From: an uncultured Bdellovibrionales bacterium
GTDB taxonomy: Bacteria > Bdellovibrionota > Bdellovibrionia > Bdellovibrionales > UBA1609
Length of the DNA: 64,000 nucleotides
Assembly (NCBI GenBank): GCA_903833275.1
Contig: CAILEP010000030.1
Span: 1-64,000, forward strand
Reading direction: 5' to 3'
Part shown: positions 31,501-41,645 of the stretch, piece after piece
Position numbering within the stretch: the stretch's first letter is position 1
Layout of the letters: each line of letters opens with the position of its first letter
The notes under the pieces: generated by a model
Told to the model about the DNA's origin: nothing
Databases searched by the model: none
The model's input: the letters and a program-made list of their open reading frames with translations, nothing else
Made by a program: the position numbers and the translations under genes

Positions 31501-34059
31501 CTAACGAGAGCCCGTCAGCAAAAGCTCTGCGCTATCGACCGGGACCGCTTCTTCAGAGAGTAACGAAATCTGGTATTGCCCAGGTGTCACAACCCAAACA
31601 CTTCGAATTTGATCGAAATGGTGAAAGGCGCGTGCATCAAGATGAAAGGTAACGTCGATTGATTGGCCAGGCGCCAATTGAACTTTTTGAATCCCTTTAA
31701 GCTCGCGAAGGGGGCGAGGTAAAATCGGGTTGCGTTCGCCGACGTAAAGCTGGGCGACATAAGCGCCCGAGCGAGAGCCAGTATTTTTAATTCGGGCTTT
31801 GACGTCTACAGAAGGATTTTGAACATCGGCGTCGTTAACGTTCACATTCAAAATCTGGCTCGAGAAACTTGTGTATGAGAGACCATAGCCAAATCGATAC
31901 GCGGCTTGTGTGGGCGCCAAATCAAAAAATCGATAGCCGACAAAAACATCGTCAGTATAGGTCGTGACGCCGTTGACCCCGGGGTAGGTGACCGCAGCCG
32001 GCGAGCTCTCCCAGGTTTTGTTGAATGAAATCGGCAGTCGACCCGAGGGGTTGACGTTGCCCAAAAGAATATCAGCAATCGCTAAGCCGCCTTGCTCGCC
32101 GGGATACCAGGCGTAAACGATGGCGCCAACTTTTGAGGCCCAAGCGGTCATGTCGATGGGGCTACCCGCCTGGACAACAACAATTGTTTTGGGGTTATTC
32201 TGCGCGGCTTTTAAAATTAAGGCTTCTTGCTCTGAAGATAGGCGCATTGAGAGGCGATCGAAACTTTCGCTTTCAGTTTTGGCTGATTGGCCAACGAACA
32301 ACAAAACATAGTCGCTCTGGCTTGCGAGGGCTTTGGCGTCAGCGAGCGTGCGAACAACAAGGCTTTCAATTGATTGGCTTGGCTCTAGAATCTCAAGTTG
32401 TAAGCTAGCAAGGCCCTCGAGCTTGAAATACTCGATGCGCAATCGATAACTATGGCCAGCTTCGAGCTTGGCGTGAATAGTTTCGTAAATTAACGGCGAC
32501 TGGCTGTCATCGACCGTCCAATGGTTGTAAATCAAGACGTCGTCGAGGTAGACACGCGCGGCCTGGGTAAAGGCAATGCGAAACTCGTGATCGCCCGACT
32601 CGCGTGGCGCTAAGCCCGTGGTCCACCGAGCCGAGTAGCCTCTTTCGTTATTGATAGATTTATTGGGCGAACCCCACTCCCAATCATATTCAATTTTCAA
32701 AGTGTCTTCAGAAAAAACCGGGCCGCCTGCCAGCTCTGGATTATTAAAAAATTCGCCATGAAACGGTTCGGTGATTATTTTAGATTCGTGAACCCCGTCG
32801 CCCGGTAAGTTCATGTTGTCATCGATCTGAAGGTCAATATTGGCATTGGCGGCACTCTCTTGAATTCTTTGCCGCAAGCCCTCAACGGCCGAAACCGCAG
32901 CGGGATTATGAACAAAAGAGCTGCCGCCGCCCCCGGTTCGCGCACGAGTGGCCGATGGGCCTAGAATAGCGACCGAAATTCTCTTTTTAGTCGAGAGCGG
33001 CAAGAGCGCGCCGTTGTTTTTTAACAGAACAATGCTCTCTTGGGCGATCTTAAGTGCGGCGTCTGGATGGTGTTTTTCAAATTCATTGGCACGCGAAGAA
33101 TTTAATTTTTCATCGAGAAGGCCAAGGTGCTCGATGGCGGTTAGTATTCGACGAATTTTATCGTCAATAACTGAGATCGGAAGCAAGCTTTGCTGAACGG
33201 CTGCAACTAAATTCCAGTTGAAATAGAGCGCATTTGGCATCTCAAGATCAAGGCCATTGACGGCCGCAGACATTGTCGAATGAGTGGCGCCCCAGTCTGA
33301 AACGACAAAGCCCTTAAAGCCAAAGTCACGTTTTAAAACGTCTTGTAACAAATGAGAATTTTCAGAGCAATAAGCGCCATTAACTTTATTGTAGGCAGCC
33401 ATCACCGAGAGGGTGCCAGCATCAACCGCAGTTTCAAAAGCGGGCCAGTAAATTTCGCGTAGGGCGCGCTCGCTGACATGCACGTCAACGTGCCCTCGGC
33501 CCCATTCTTGATTGTTTACCGCGAAGTGCTTAATGCTAGTGCCAACGCCTTGAGATTGCACGCCGGCAACGAAGGCGCGGGCGAGTTCGCTCGTTAGCCA
33601 CGGGTCTTCGCCGTAGCTTTCGAAAACGCGACCGCCCCAAGGGGTTCGAGTAATGTTCACGGTCGGGCCGAGCAGCAATCTCTTATTTTGCGAGCGCGCC
33701 TCTTCGCCAAGATCGCGGGCCATCGCGCCGATTAATTCGGGGTTAAAGGTGGAGGCAAGTGCGATGGCAGCCGGCCAGGCTGTCGTGCCATGACCAAAAC
33801 GCACGCCAACAGGGCCGTCGGTCATTTCAAGCGCGGGGATATTCAATCGTTCAATAGGGTGAGTGGCAAAGCCGGTGCCGCCTAGTAAAGTGACCTTCTC
33901 TTCGAGAGTCAATTCGCCAACTAGCTTTTCAACTCGTGCCGAGGTTTCGATTCGTTCTACAGAAGCCGCGCGCGAAATTGATGGGTAAAGAAAAATTGTG
34001 GGTAAAAAGGTTGTAAAAAGAATGGTTGCGAGTGCACTTTGCAATTTTGAGAATGTCAT
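31501..34059 (-). CDS. Exported GH3 beta-glucosidase with PA14 insert
   Basis: The 852-residue protein has a signal peptide (residues 1-30), a GH3 N-terminal barrel with KHFAVNNQEWGRG and the nucleophile Asp in GFVVSDWGATHS, and the GH3 C-terminal domain (VAILGPSA). A PA14 carbohydrate-binding insert (about 410-560, FHGEFFNNPELAGG...YDWEWGS) interrupts the second domain, and a fibronectin-III-like domain ends the protein. GH3 enzymes remove glucose or other sugars from beta-glycans. The PA14 insert is typical of BglB/DesR-like members. No other polysaccharide-degradation gene is adjacent. Confidence 0.93.
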   Translation of the reverse strand: MTFSKLQSALATILFTTFLPTIFLYPSISRAASVERIETSARVEKLVGELTLEEKVTLLGGTGFATHPIERLNIPALEMTDGPVGVRFGHGTTAWPAAIALASTFNPELIGAMARDLGEEARSQNKRLLLGPTVNITRTPWGGRVFESYGEDPWLTSELARAFVAGVQSQGVGTSIKHFAVNNQEWGRGHVDVHVSERALREIYWPAFETAVDAGTLSVMAAYNKVNGAYCSENSHLLQDVLKRDFGFKGFVVSDWGATHSTMSAAVNGLDLEMPNALYFNWNLVAAVQQSLLPISVIDDKIRRILTAIEHLGLLDEKLNSSRANEFEKHHPDAALKIAQESIVLLKNNGALLPLSTKKRISVAILGPSATRARTGGGGSSFVHNPAAVSAVEGLRQRIQESAANANIDLQIDDNMNLPGDGVHESKIITEPFHGEFFNNPELAGGPVFSEDTLKIEYDWEWGSPNKSINNERGYSARWTTGLAPRESGDHEFRIAFTQAARVYLDDVLIYNHWTVDDSQSPLIYETIHAKLEAGHSYRLRIEYFKLEGLASLQLEILEPSQSIESLVVRTLADAKALASQSDYVLLFVGQSAKTESESFDRLSMRLSSEQEALILKAAQNNPKTIVVVQAGSPIDMTAWASKVGAIVYAWYPGEQGGLAIADILLGNVNPSGRLPISFNKTWESSPAAVTYPGVNGVTTYTDDVFVGYRFFDLAPTQAAYRFGYGLSYTSFSSQILNVNVNDADVQNPSVDVKARIKNTGSRSGAYVAQLYVGERNPILPRPLRELKGIQKVQLAPGQSIDVTFHLDARAFHHFDQIRSVWVVTPGQYQISLLSEEAVPVDSAELLLTGSR

Positions 34060-34095
34060 TCAGTCCCCCCGGACTTCATTTTATTAACAGATCAA

Positions 34096-35331
34096 CTATT
34101 GTTTTTTTCTTCGCAGTGGCATTGTCATGCAGCGTGGGCCGCCGCGGCCTCGAACGAGCTCTGAGCCCCGCAGTTCGATCACGGTTACCCCGCAATCACG
34201 CAGGGCTTGATTGGTCAGCGGATTGCGTCTGTATGAAAGCACCGTTCGCGGGGCAATGGCGAACACATTGGTGCCGTCATTCCATTGTTCGCGATGACGG
34301 GCCTCGCTGCCGCCGGCCGTTTGTACAAACTGCATATTCGGCGCAATGCTTTTTACAAACTCGATAAAGTTTTTGCCGGGCGAAATGCTTTCCATTTGCA
34401 GGCCGTTGCGCGCTTTCGATGAATAGTATCGAGTCACAGCAAAATCACTCTTCATAAAAGCTTCGGGATAATAGAGGCAAAGATCTTTATCGATCATTGT
34501 GAACACAGTGTCGAGATGCATAAAACTGCGCATCGCGGGTATGGCAATTTCGAATACTTGCGAGAATTCTTTGCTTGAAAGCAATTTTTCAGAGACCTGG
34601 GCGATCACGGCGCGATTTGTTCGTTGCGAGGCGCCGATAAAAAGCGTTTCGCGATCGAAATGGATAACATCGCCACCCTCAACCGCGTAGGGCCGAGATT
34701 CGCGCTTGTTTGCGCCATAGACAAAAAGCCCCGAGGCTCTCTGTAGGCTGTCGAGTTGGGCGCCTGAAATCCAGGCAAGGGCATATTTAGCCAAAACGGT
34801 TTCGCGGTGGCGAATATCATAAAAGGCATTAGAAGAAATAATTTTGTTGTGCACGACGATGGCTGGGTCGCGAGTAAAGTAGCTATTGGGTATCGGTGGC
34901 AGCAAGAAATTATTCGACGACAAATTAAATTGTACCCCAAGTTCTTTGGCAGCCTCTTCAAAGGTCAGCCCGCCAAAAAGAATTTCTAATTCGCGATTGC
35001 GATCGCTGACTTGTAAAAATTGCGGCAAAATGCTGAGCAGATTTTGGCAATCTAGAATTTCGTGCCAAAGTGACTCGCGCCACACCGAATCGGCCAAAAG
35101 CTCCGTAAGAATTTTTTCGATATAGAAAACGTGAGCGCCCTGGGAGCTGAGTTTTTCGACGAAGTCGTCGTGCTCTTCTTGCATACTCGGTAAAAAGGGG
35201 ATGTCGTCGAATAACAGCTCGTGCATGTTGGAGGGCATGATGCGATTGATCGAAATATCAGGGCGGTGAACCATTACGGCTTCAAGCGGCGAATATTCGT
35301 CTTCGATAAAATAAGAAAAATTACGATCCAT
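34096..35331 (-). CDS. arcA: Arginine deiminase
   Basis: Arginine deiminase hydrolyses arginine to citrulline and ammonia. The product (411 residues from ATG 35,331) has the guanidine-modifying fold: EYSPLEAVMVHRP, FTRDPAIVV, EGGDVIHF, the MHLDTVFTMID motif with the catalytic His, and the nucleophilic Cys in RGGPRCMTMPL at the C-terminus. No carbamoyltransferase or carbamate kinase gene is adjacent, so a full ATP-yielding pathway is not shown here. It begins 2 bp after the upstream amidinotransferase-like gene. Confidence 0.92.
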   Translation of the reverse strand: MDRNFSYFIEDEYSPLEAVMVHRPDISINRIMPSNMHELLFDDIPFLPSMQEEHDDFVEKLSSQGAHVFYIEKILTELLADSVWRESLWHEILDCQNLLSILPQFLQVSDRNRELEILFGGLTFEEAAKELGVQFNLSSNNFLLPPIPNSYFTRDPAIVVHNKIISSNAFYDIRHRETVLAKYALAWISGAQLDSLQRASGLFVYGANKRESRPYAVEGGDVIHFDRETLFIGASQRTNRAVIAQVSEKLLSSKEFSQVFEIAIPAMRSFMHLDTVFTMIDKDLCLYYPEAFMKSDFAVTRYYSSKARNGLQMESISPGKNFIEFVKSIAPNMQFVQTAGGSEARHREQWNDGTNVFAIAPRTVLSYRRNPLTNQALRDCGVTVIELRGSELVRGRGGPRCMTMPLRRKKQ

Positions 35332-35333
35332 AA

Positions 35334-36251
35334 TTAGTACACCATCATTTTCATGCAAAACACTGACCCGCCTGATTTGATATATTCGCCGGTATCCACT
35401 TCAATGACATCAAATTTGTGTTTTTTTAGGGTTTCGACAAATTTCTGCGCCCCCTTGTGGGTGATAACGTGCCGGCCATCAGGAGAATGGCAGTTGCAAA
35501 CAAAGTAGTTCAAATTGTCTTCAAGTTCAGCTTCGATCACGTTGGTAAAAACCGCGCGAATCAATTCTAGGCCATCGCTGTCGAAGGCTTCTTTTTGTAT
35601 AACGACCGTGTTTTCATTCAGAATAGAGAAACAGGTGTCGAGGTGATAGAAGTTTCTATCTATAAGCTTAAGCATCGCCACGTTAAGACCAAAACGCTCG
35701 CTCAGTTCATGATAAACTTCAGGTGACGTGCGCTCGCCGTAGCCGCCCCAGACGAGATTGTACGGATAGTGTGGTATGGCATCGCCATTGCCCTCGAAAT
35801 AGATGTCTTTGGAGGGGGCATTAAGTTCAGCAACGTCGTAACCAAGGTCTTTATAGAACGATTTAAAGTATGGCACTTCTGGGCGCCGAAACTCAGAGCG
35901 CATGCGGCTGAGAACGACTGTTTTTTTGGGCGCGCCAGATTTATCAAATAGGAGAAACGGAAAACTTTGATTGGCCGCGAACACCATATCCGGCAATTTA
36001 TGATCACCGGTTACAACTAATACTTCGAAGCCCAAGCGTTCATAGGTCGCCTTGAGTGTGGCCCACTGTTTTTTTGCTAGCCCGAGGTCGATTTTATTGA
36101 GTTCGCCGGCGGCGTTGGTCATGTACGGGTTAATCGCGTAATCGACGCGAAAGTGCTCGGGGTCTACCATAAGGACGCGCTTTGGGCGGGCGACATTGTC
36201 AGCCTTATTGAGCTTGAGTTTGGCAACGTCGTGGGCATGGGTTACGACCAT
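35334..36251 (-). CDS. Amidinotransferase/dimethylarginine dimethylaminohydrolase-family enzyme
   Basis: The 305-residue protein has the same pentein fold as arginine deiminase: MVDPEHFRVDYAINPYM, LPDMVFAANQSF, FEGNGDAIP, HLDTCFSIL with the catalytic His, and the C-terminal nucleophile in SGGSVFCMKM. Relatives hydrolyse or transfer guanidino groups (dimethylarginine hydrolase, arginine dihydrolase); the exact substrate is unclear. It is the first gene of a two-gene unit with arcA, separated by 2 bp, so the two probably share arginine-type substrates. A GGAGA site precedes the ATG. Confidence 0.85.
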   Translation of the reverse strand: MVVTHAHDVAKLKLNKADNVARPKRVLMVDPEHFRVDYAINPYMTNAAGELNKIDLGLAKKQWATLKATYERLGFEVLVVTGDHKLPDMVFAANQSFPFLLFDKSGAPKKTVVLSRMRSEFRRPEVPYFKSFYKDLGYDVAELNAPSKDIYFEGNGDAIPHYPYNLVWGGYGERTSPEVYHELSERFGLNVAMLKLIDRNFYHLDTCFSILNENTVVIQKEAFDSDGLELIRAVFTNVIEAELEDNLNYFVCNCHSPDGRHVITHKGAQKFVETLKKHKFDVIEVDTGEYIKSGGSVFCMKMMVY

Positions 36252-36395
36252 TTTTGGGGTCTCCGGGTGATGAATTCTCTAAAAGCTCAACACAATGCCA
36301 CCGAGCCGATTGATGTCAATCGTTAGTGCGACAGGCGATTGGGGCTGTTGACGCAACTCAAGAATAGAGCCGTGCCTTTGAGGGTGGAGAGGCGC

Positions 36396-37673
36396 TTAAA
36401 TCCAGCTGCGCAGCCACATCCACTTTGTAAATTCACCAGGGCCAATGCGAAAAGCCCCGAGAATTGGTAAAAAATAGAAAAAAAGCACAGCCGAGGCAGC
36501 CAATAGCCAATATTTAAGAGACGGGATTTTATTGAGGGGGGCCGTAAAAAGAGTCTGAGTCAGGGCGAGGCCCAGAACCATGGCGGCTGGGTAATAGTAG
36601 TAATAGAACTCAACGGTTCTCGGAAAGAACACCCAGCAGCCATACATGGCGGCGTAGTAGTAAACCAAAATAAAATCGACGAACATTTTTTTAACAACCG
36701 CACAATAGGCGCAAGAAATCGTCGCCACAAGGCCGACCCACATGACGAGCGGGTTGCCGAGCAAGATGACTCCGCGAATGTATTCAATGGTCGAGGCCCC
36801 AGAGCCCAGTGGTGGAGTTACGATATCTTTGTCGAAGGCGTACCAAATTGGGCGAGTCATGACGGGCCAGCTCGGCCAGTGGCTAATGTAAGGGTGCGAG
36901 CCAACAACACGCAATTGAGCGTTGTACATTTCTCTTTGAAAACTAAAAAAATTCAAAATATTAATACCATTAGTTTTAAAAAAGGTGAGTGGGATAAAAG
37001 TCAAAAAATAGCAGAGCGCGGGGGCCGCAATCATTGTGAGCGCGACCCACTTCAGTTCGACCTTTTGCCAAAAGGCGAATCGTTTTTGCCGCAAGATTAG
37101 AATTAAAAGCCAGGTCGGCGCGAGAGCAAAAATTGCCGACCATTTGCAGGCAAGGGCAAACCCGAAAAGGCAACCGCTAGCGAGCCAAAGTTGAATGGTG
37201 AATTTTCGATCGTTGTTTTTGTCGAGACTAAAGGTAAAAAGGGCGAGAGCCCAGATCAAAAAGGCGACTAAAAAAGTATCGAGCATGGCAATACGGGCCT
37301 GGACGTAAAGCAACTGATTGAAAAGAGTAAACCCTGTCGCGAAAAGCGCCATTTGTTCATTTTTAAATAGGGCGAGAGCCCAAAAAAATGTACCGACCAA
37401 GGTCAGCGCGCCAAAAATTGTACTCATCAGGCGCCAGCCAAGTTGGTTGTCGCCTGCAGCGGCGATGCCGATCGATATCAATTCTTTAGCAAGTGGCGGA
37501 TGTTCGGGGTTTCGATATTCTTTAAAATCCAAAAACGCTTTAGCAGAGGGTACGTACTGAACTTCGTCGAAATTGACCGTCTTCGGAAATTGAATATTTA
37601 TCAAAAGTAATATTTGTGCGATGACAAAGAGGGCAACTGAAATCATAATTGCGCGTCGTAAAGAAATGGCCAT
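36396..37673 (-). CDS. PMT-family (GT39-like) membrane glycosyltransferase
   Basis: The 425-residue protein has 9-11 membrane segments. The first periplasmic loop contains FDEVQYVPSA with the acidic pair expected at the active site, then NPEHPPLAKELI, followed by YVQARIAMLDTFL. This matches the protein O-mannosyltransferase/ArnT fold, which uses a lipid-linked sugar to modify proteins or lipids in the periplasm. The usual C-terminal MIR domains are absent, as is common in bacteria. The substrate is unknown. Confidence 0.88.
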   Translation of the reverse strand: MAISLRRAIMISVALFVIAQILLLINIQFPKTVNFDEVQYVPSAKAFLDFKEYRNPEHPPLAKELISIGIAAAGDNQLGWRLMSTIFGALTLVGTFFWALALFKNEQMALFATGFTLFNQLLYVQARIAMLDTFLVAFLIWALALFTFSLDKNNDRKFTIQLWLASGCLFGFALACKWSAIFALAPTWLLILILRQKRFAFWQKVELKWVALTMIAAPALCYFLTFIPLTFFKTNGINILNFFSFQREMYNAQLRVVGSHPYISHWPSWPVMTRPIWYAFDKDIVTPPLGSGASTIEYIRGVILLGNPLVMWVGLVATISCAYCAVVKKMFVDFILVYYYAAMYGCWVFFPRTVEFYYYYYPAAMVLGLALTQTLFTAPLNKIPSLKYWLLAASAVLFFYFLPILGAFRIGPGEFTKWMWLRSWI

Positions 37674-37749
37674 GAGAAATGATATAGCGCCCAGGCGTTT
37701 TTTGGTAAGAGAAATATTAAAGCTCGATTTGGCTATTTAGGGGTGAAAT

Positions 37750-38232
37750 TTGTTAGAAATTAGAGTCGCCAATAAGAACGATGCCGGCACTATTTTGGGT
37801 TTTATTAAAGAATTGGCCGATTTCGAGCGTCTGAGCCATGAAGTGGTTACTGACGAGAGCACGCTCGTTAATAATTTGTTTGGCCCGCAGTCAAATGCTT
37901 ACGTGCTGGTCGCCGAGATCCAAGGTCAGGCTGTGGCCTTCGCGCACTATTTTTTCAATTTTTCAACCTTTCTTGGTCGCCAGGGCCTGTACCTCGAAGA
38001 TCTCTATGTTCAGCCTGAAAGCCGAGGGCACGGCATTGGGCTCGCCTTGCTTTCGCGGCTGGCGGTGATTGCAAAAGAGCGCAATTGCGGTCGTATGGAG
38101 TGGGGCGTTCTCGATTGGAACCAAAAGGCCATCGACTTCTATTTAAAAATGGGTGCAAAGCCGATGGGTGAGTGGACAACCTATCGCCTGACCGCACCTG
38201 AGATAGATGCGTTGGCGAAGCGGTCGCACTGA
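37750..38232 (+). CDS. GNAT acetyltransferase, diamine/spermidine N-acetyltransferase-like
   Basis: The 160-residue protein resembles the spermidine/spermine acetyltransferase branch of GNAT: EIRVANKNDAGTILGFIKELA at the start, LYLEDLYVQPESRGHGIGLAL (acetyl-CoA loop) in the middle, and VLDWNQKAIDFYLKMGAKP near the end. The start is a TTG at 37,750 with AGGGGTG six bases upstream; no ATG is available nearby. It transfers acetyl groups to an amine substrate; the exact one is not shown. Confidence 0.87.
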   Translation: MLEIRVANKNDAGTILGFIKELADFERLSHEVVTDESTLVNNLFGPQSNAYVLVAEIQGQAVAFAHYFFNFSTFLGRQGLYLEDLYVQPESRGHGIGLALLSRLAVIAKERNCGRMEWGVLDWNQKAIDFYLKMGAKPMGEWTTYRLTAPEIDALAKRSH

Positions 38233-38257
38233 AATTACCTAAATTAGAATGGGGCGG

Positions 38258-38803
38258 TTAGGGCGTGGCGTTTACTCCGCAGCATTTTTTATATTTCTTG
38301 CCGCTGCCACAGGTGCAGGGGTCGTTGCGGCCAATTTTTGGTTGCTCGCGCACGATGGTCTGTTGTGGTGAGTGACCGTGGTCGTGTGCGTGGCCTTCAC
38401 CATCCTTGTGAGTGTGCGAGTCGCCATCGAGAAAAAGCCATTTGCCGTTCGCGCTTTTACGAAATTGCGCGACTTCATGATGGTCAATGTCTTCGCCGTC
38501 TTTGGTGTAGCTAGCGACAAATTCGACAACGCCCTTTCTATCTTCGGGGCCGCCCAACTTTGTCGAAATAATTTTGAGCCCGCGCCAGGTTGATTCTTTG
38601 GCCCACTTTTCAGTCGATTTACTATCAAAATCTTTTTGTGATTCAGGTGCCAAAGTCTGTTTTAAATAATCAACCTTGGCCAAGGTGAAAGCGGTGTACC
38701 GTGAGCGCATAAGCGCCTCGGCCGTCGGCGGTAGGGCCGACGACTCTAAATAGGGCTTACAGCAATTTTCATAATTTTTGGTAGATTGACATGGGCAAAT
38801 CAT
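38258..38803 (-). CDS. YchJ-like protein with SEC-C zinc motif
   Basis: The product (181 residues from ATG 38,803) has two SEC-C-type cysteine motifs: N-terminal [13 protein letters not shown] and C-terminal [15 protein letters not shown]. Between them is the YchJ/NTF2-like domain ([38 protein letters not shown]). A histidine-rich linker ([16 protein letters not shown]) may bind metal. YchJ proteins have no settled function; SEC-C motifs bind zinc in SecA. The ATG at 38,803 is chosen because it starts the domain and avoids overlapping the TonB receptor gene. Confidence 0.88.
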   Translation of the reverse strand: MICPCQSTKNYENCCKPYLESSALPPTAEALMRSRYTAFTLAKVDYLKQTLAPESQKDFDSKSTEKWAKESTWRGLKIISTKLGGPEDRKGVVEFVASYTKDGEDIDHHEVAQFRKSANGKWLFLDGDSHTHKDGEGHAHDHGHSPQQTIVREQPKIGRNDPCTCGSGKKYKKCCGVNATP

Positions 38804-38856
38804 AGGGGCCCAGTCTAACAACAATATCTGTTTGGACGCAACTTCGATTCTGGGCG

Positions 38857-40956
38857 CTAAATCTCTTTCGTGTAGCCCAAGCGCACCATCCACGATCGAG
38901 AATCTACCGGCTGCGGGTTGATGTAACCAGCATAGGCCTGCGGCAGAAAGCCTGTTTGATTAAATATATTGTGGCCACCAAACTCAAGATCGAGGCCTTT
39001 GGTTAAAATATCGCGAACGCGAACATTCAGGTGAAAATACCAAACGGGGTCAAGTTCGATGGGTGTGGTTGGCACGCTGGCGATCGGGTTCGTGGTGCCG
39101 TCGGTCCAGTTCCAAGAATAATTCTTACCAAAATATTGCGCGGTTGGGTGAATTGACAAGCTTTCGCTGACTTTGTAGCCGCCGGTAATATTCAAGCGAT
39201 TTTGAGGCAGCCCAATATTGGCTGATTGGTTTTGAGCAACATCGTCGGCCCCGGGGTGAGAGATATTTTTGTAGAACGCATAATTAGCGGTGAGGCTTTT
39301 GCGCTTACTCAAATATCGAAATTCAGCTTCAACCCCTTGAGTTCGCTGGCCACCCACCGTTTGGTAGGCTGAGCTCGCGACGGCCGTATAGGGTGTGTAA
39401 AGCAAAAGGTTTTGGATTTGAATGTCATAGACATTGCCCTGCACAAGCATTTCGGGGCTGATACGATAGCCGACTTCAAGTTCGGTATTAAGTGCTTTTT
39501 CGGGCTTAAGCTCGCCAACAGCTTTATCAATCTGTATGCCGCGAGGGGTACGAAACGACTGAGTGAGCATAAACTTCGAATGAAATTTATCGACCGACTT
39601 AGTGATGCCGACGCGGGGTACGAATGCATCGCCAAAGCGCCAAGTTTTTTCATAGCGCGCACCAAAAGTAAAATTAGCAATTGGGTGCTGTAGAGTGCCC
39701 TGGGTGTATACGGCCGTATTTTCGTTACCGTAGCTCGAGCCTGAGAAAGTATTAAAGGTCTGTACCGGCCCACCATTTTGGCTATTTGTTTTCGTAAACC
39801 AACCGTCGCCAACATAAATCACGGTTTTGTAATGTTCGGCACCGCTGATGATACTGAGGTCCTTGTTTGGGTCCCATAGGGCCGAAACGCCGTAGAAATT
39901 GGTTTTTGAATCGCGATGATTTTCAGAAACATCATAACCGGCGCAACCTGGGCAGGTTGTCTGGTTCGTATCAAGGCCTTGGGCCTCAATATTAAAGGGT
40001 TTATGTATGCTGTAGCTGATTCGCGGAGTGATTTTTAATTTGTCTGAAACTTTGTACTCATATTTTAGATCGTAAAGGTACGAATATTCCATGTCAGGCG
40101 AATTGACTTCGGGCACGGCCTGCAACGGGTAGCCTTGTTTAAAAAGATCAATGATGGCTCTAAAATCGAGGCCCTTGTACTTTAAGTTGGCGTTTAGCAT
40201 TTTTGGGTCGGCCGTCATTTTGTCGGCGACATTGTAATCAGAATAAGTATTTTGCGGAGTATAAAAAAAGTTCGAGTATTTTGAGTCAGTTCGAGACCCG
40301 GTGCCCGTAGTTAAATACACGCTCGAAGACAAATTATTTTTGTGGGTTTTACTATAGCCGATGACTAAATCGCGATGAGACGGCGCTTTCGCCATTTGCG
40401 AATTGAGAAAATGAATACCGGCGGTATTTTGAATAGCGCCTTTGGTCGTGACGCTGATGACACCAAGGCTCGCGTAGCCGCCATAGATTGCTGAGCCGGG
40501 GCCGCGCACAACTTCAACGTGATCGATCATGTCGGCCGGGTAGTGATTGCCGAAAAGCATGTTGCCCCAAACATCATCGTTGGCCTCAACGCCATCGATC
40601 AAAAGTAAAATCTTGCCTTCGATGGCCCAGATACCGCGAAGTGCGGGGCCCATGGCCACCTCAATATCAGGGGCAATTTGAAAACCAGGCACGAAGGTGG
40701 TGAGCACGTCGGCGAGATCGCGAGCCCCCGAATTGCGAATTTCTTCAGAAGTGATCGCGGTTACGATGCTTGGGGCTTCGGTGGCGCTCAGGGCTTTTTT
40801 GGTGGCGACCGTTGTTTTGATATTTAAAAGATCTTCAAGATCGAGATTCTGAACGTCTTTATTCTCTTCGGCTATTTGCGCGGTGTTTTGAGCGTGGGCA
40901 ATCAATGTGGTTGAAAGAATTGTGGCGCAAATGGCGCCAAGTATAAGTCTGAGCAT
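38857..40956 (-). CDS. TonB-dependent outer-membrane receptor
   Basis: The 699-residue protein starts with a signal peptide ([22 protein letters not shown]) and an acidic segment, then a plug domain: [34 protein letters not shown] and [17 protein letters not shown] beta-barrel of alternating aromatic segments fills the rest. Such receptors import siderophores, cobalamin, metals or sugars using TonB energy. No ligand-specific neighbour is adjacent, so the substrate is unknown. The last residues (GYTKEI) lack the usual terminal aromatic. Confidence 0.9.
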   Translation of the reverse strand: MLRLILGAICATILSTTLIAHAQNTAQIAEENKDVQNLDLEDLLNIKTTVATKKALSATEAPSIVTAITSEEIRNSGARDLADVLTTFVPGFQIAPDIEVAMGPALRGIWAIEGKILLLIDGVEANDDVWGNMLFGNHYPADMIDHVEVVRGPGSAIYGGYASLGVISVTTKGAIQNTAGIHFLNSQMAKAPSHRDLVIGYSKTHKNNLSSSVYLTTGTGSRTDSKYSNFFYTPQNTYSDYNVADKMTADPKMLNANLKYKGLDFRAIIDLFKQGYPLQAVPEVNSPDMEYSYLYDLKYEYKVSDKLKITPRISYSIHKPFNIEAQGLDTNQTTCPGCAGYDVSENHRDSKTNFYGVSALWDPNKDLSIISGAEHYKTVIYVGDGWFTKTNSQNGGPVQTFNTFSGSSYGNENTAVYTQGTLQHPIANFTFGARYEKTWRFGDAFVPRVGITKSVDKFHSKFMLTQSFRTPRGIQIDKAVGELKPEKALNTELEVGYRISPEMLVQGNVYDIQIQNLLLYTPYTAVASSAYQTVGGQRTQGVEAEFRYLSKRKSLTANYAFYKNISHPGADDVAQNQSANIGLPQNRLNITGGYKVSESLSIHPTAQYFGKNYSWNWTDGTTNPIASVPTTPIELDPVWYFHLNVRVRDILTKGLDLEFGGHNIFNQTGFLPQAYAGYINPQPVDSRSWMVRLGYTKEI

Positions 40957-41157
40957 TAACCCCCCTAAGATGTTTATTGCATCGAAAAGGCTACGTCGAA
41001 GATTCTGCTAAATCAAATACTAAACGAATTTTGTTTTTTTGCGCCAAATGTGCGTTGCATCGCCCTGAGAAGGCGAAAAGAAAAGCGACATTTCTCATAA
41101 ATCAAATTATAGATTTGGCCAGAATCGAATCGATTCATCAATAGTGAGAGAGTTAAA

Positions 41158-41628
41158 ATGGCCCGACTGCAATTAAAATTGAAATTACCGATTGGCAGCC
41201 TTTACTTGGTGGCCTCCGCAAATGGGTTACAGGGAGTGTATTTTGAGCGCCAGGATGTGCCTATGGTATCAGGCGCGGTCACTTCTGAGGCGCGCGCCCT
41301 TTCGCGCGCAGCTATTGAGATTGAAGAGTATTTTCGCGGGCAGAGAAAGAAGTTTGAAATGCCACTTGATCTTCAGGGCACCGAATTTCAAAAACGAGTC
41401 TGGGCTGAGGTGCTTAAAATCCCCTACGGCGAAACTCGTTCGTACGGAGAGATCGCAGCGAAAATTAACAATAGAGCCGCATCTCGTGCCGTGGGTTCCG
41501 CCAATGGCAAAAACCCAATTTGTATTATTGTCCCTTGCCATCGCGTGATTGCGGCCGGCGGCAAACTCGGTGGTTACTCGGGTGGGCTTGAAAAGAAGAT
41601 TAAGCTTTTGGAATTTGAGAAAAAGTAG
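41158..41628 (+). CDS. ogt: Methylated-DNA-protein-cysteine methyltransferase (Ogt-like)
   Basis: The protein repairs O6-alkylguanine by moving the alkyl group to its own cysteine. The 156-residue sequence has the N-terminal domain, the DNA-binding helix (GTEFQKRVWAEVLKIPYGETRSYGE in parts), the RAVGSANGKNPI segment and the active-site PCHRVIAA. It lacks an AdaA domain, so it is a stand-alone repair enzyme. It ends 17 bp before a convergent receiver-domain gene. Confidence 0.94.
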   Translation: MARLQLKLKLPIGSLYLVASANGLQGVYFERQDVPMVSGAVTSEARALSRAAIEIEEYFRGQRKKFEMPLDLQGTEFQKRVWAEVLKIPYGETRSYGEIAAKINNRAASRAVGSANGKNPICIIVPCHRVIAAGGKLGGYSGGLEKKIKLLEFEKK

Positions 41629-41645
41629 GGCCGGCCGGGGTTCGG

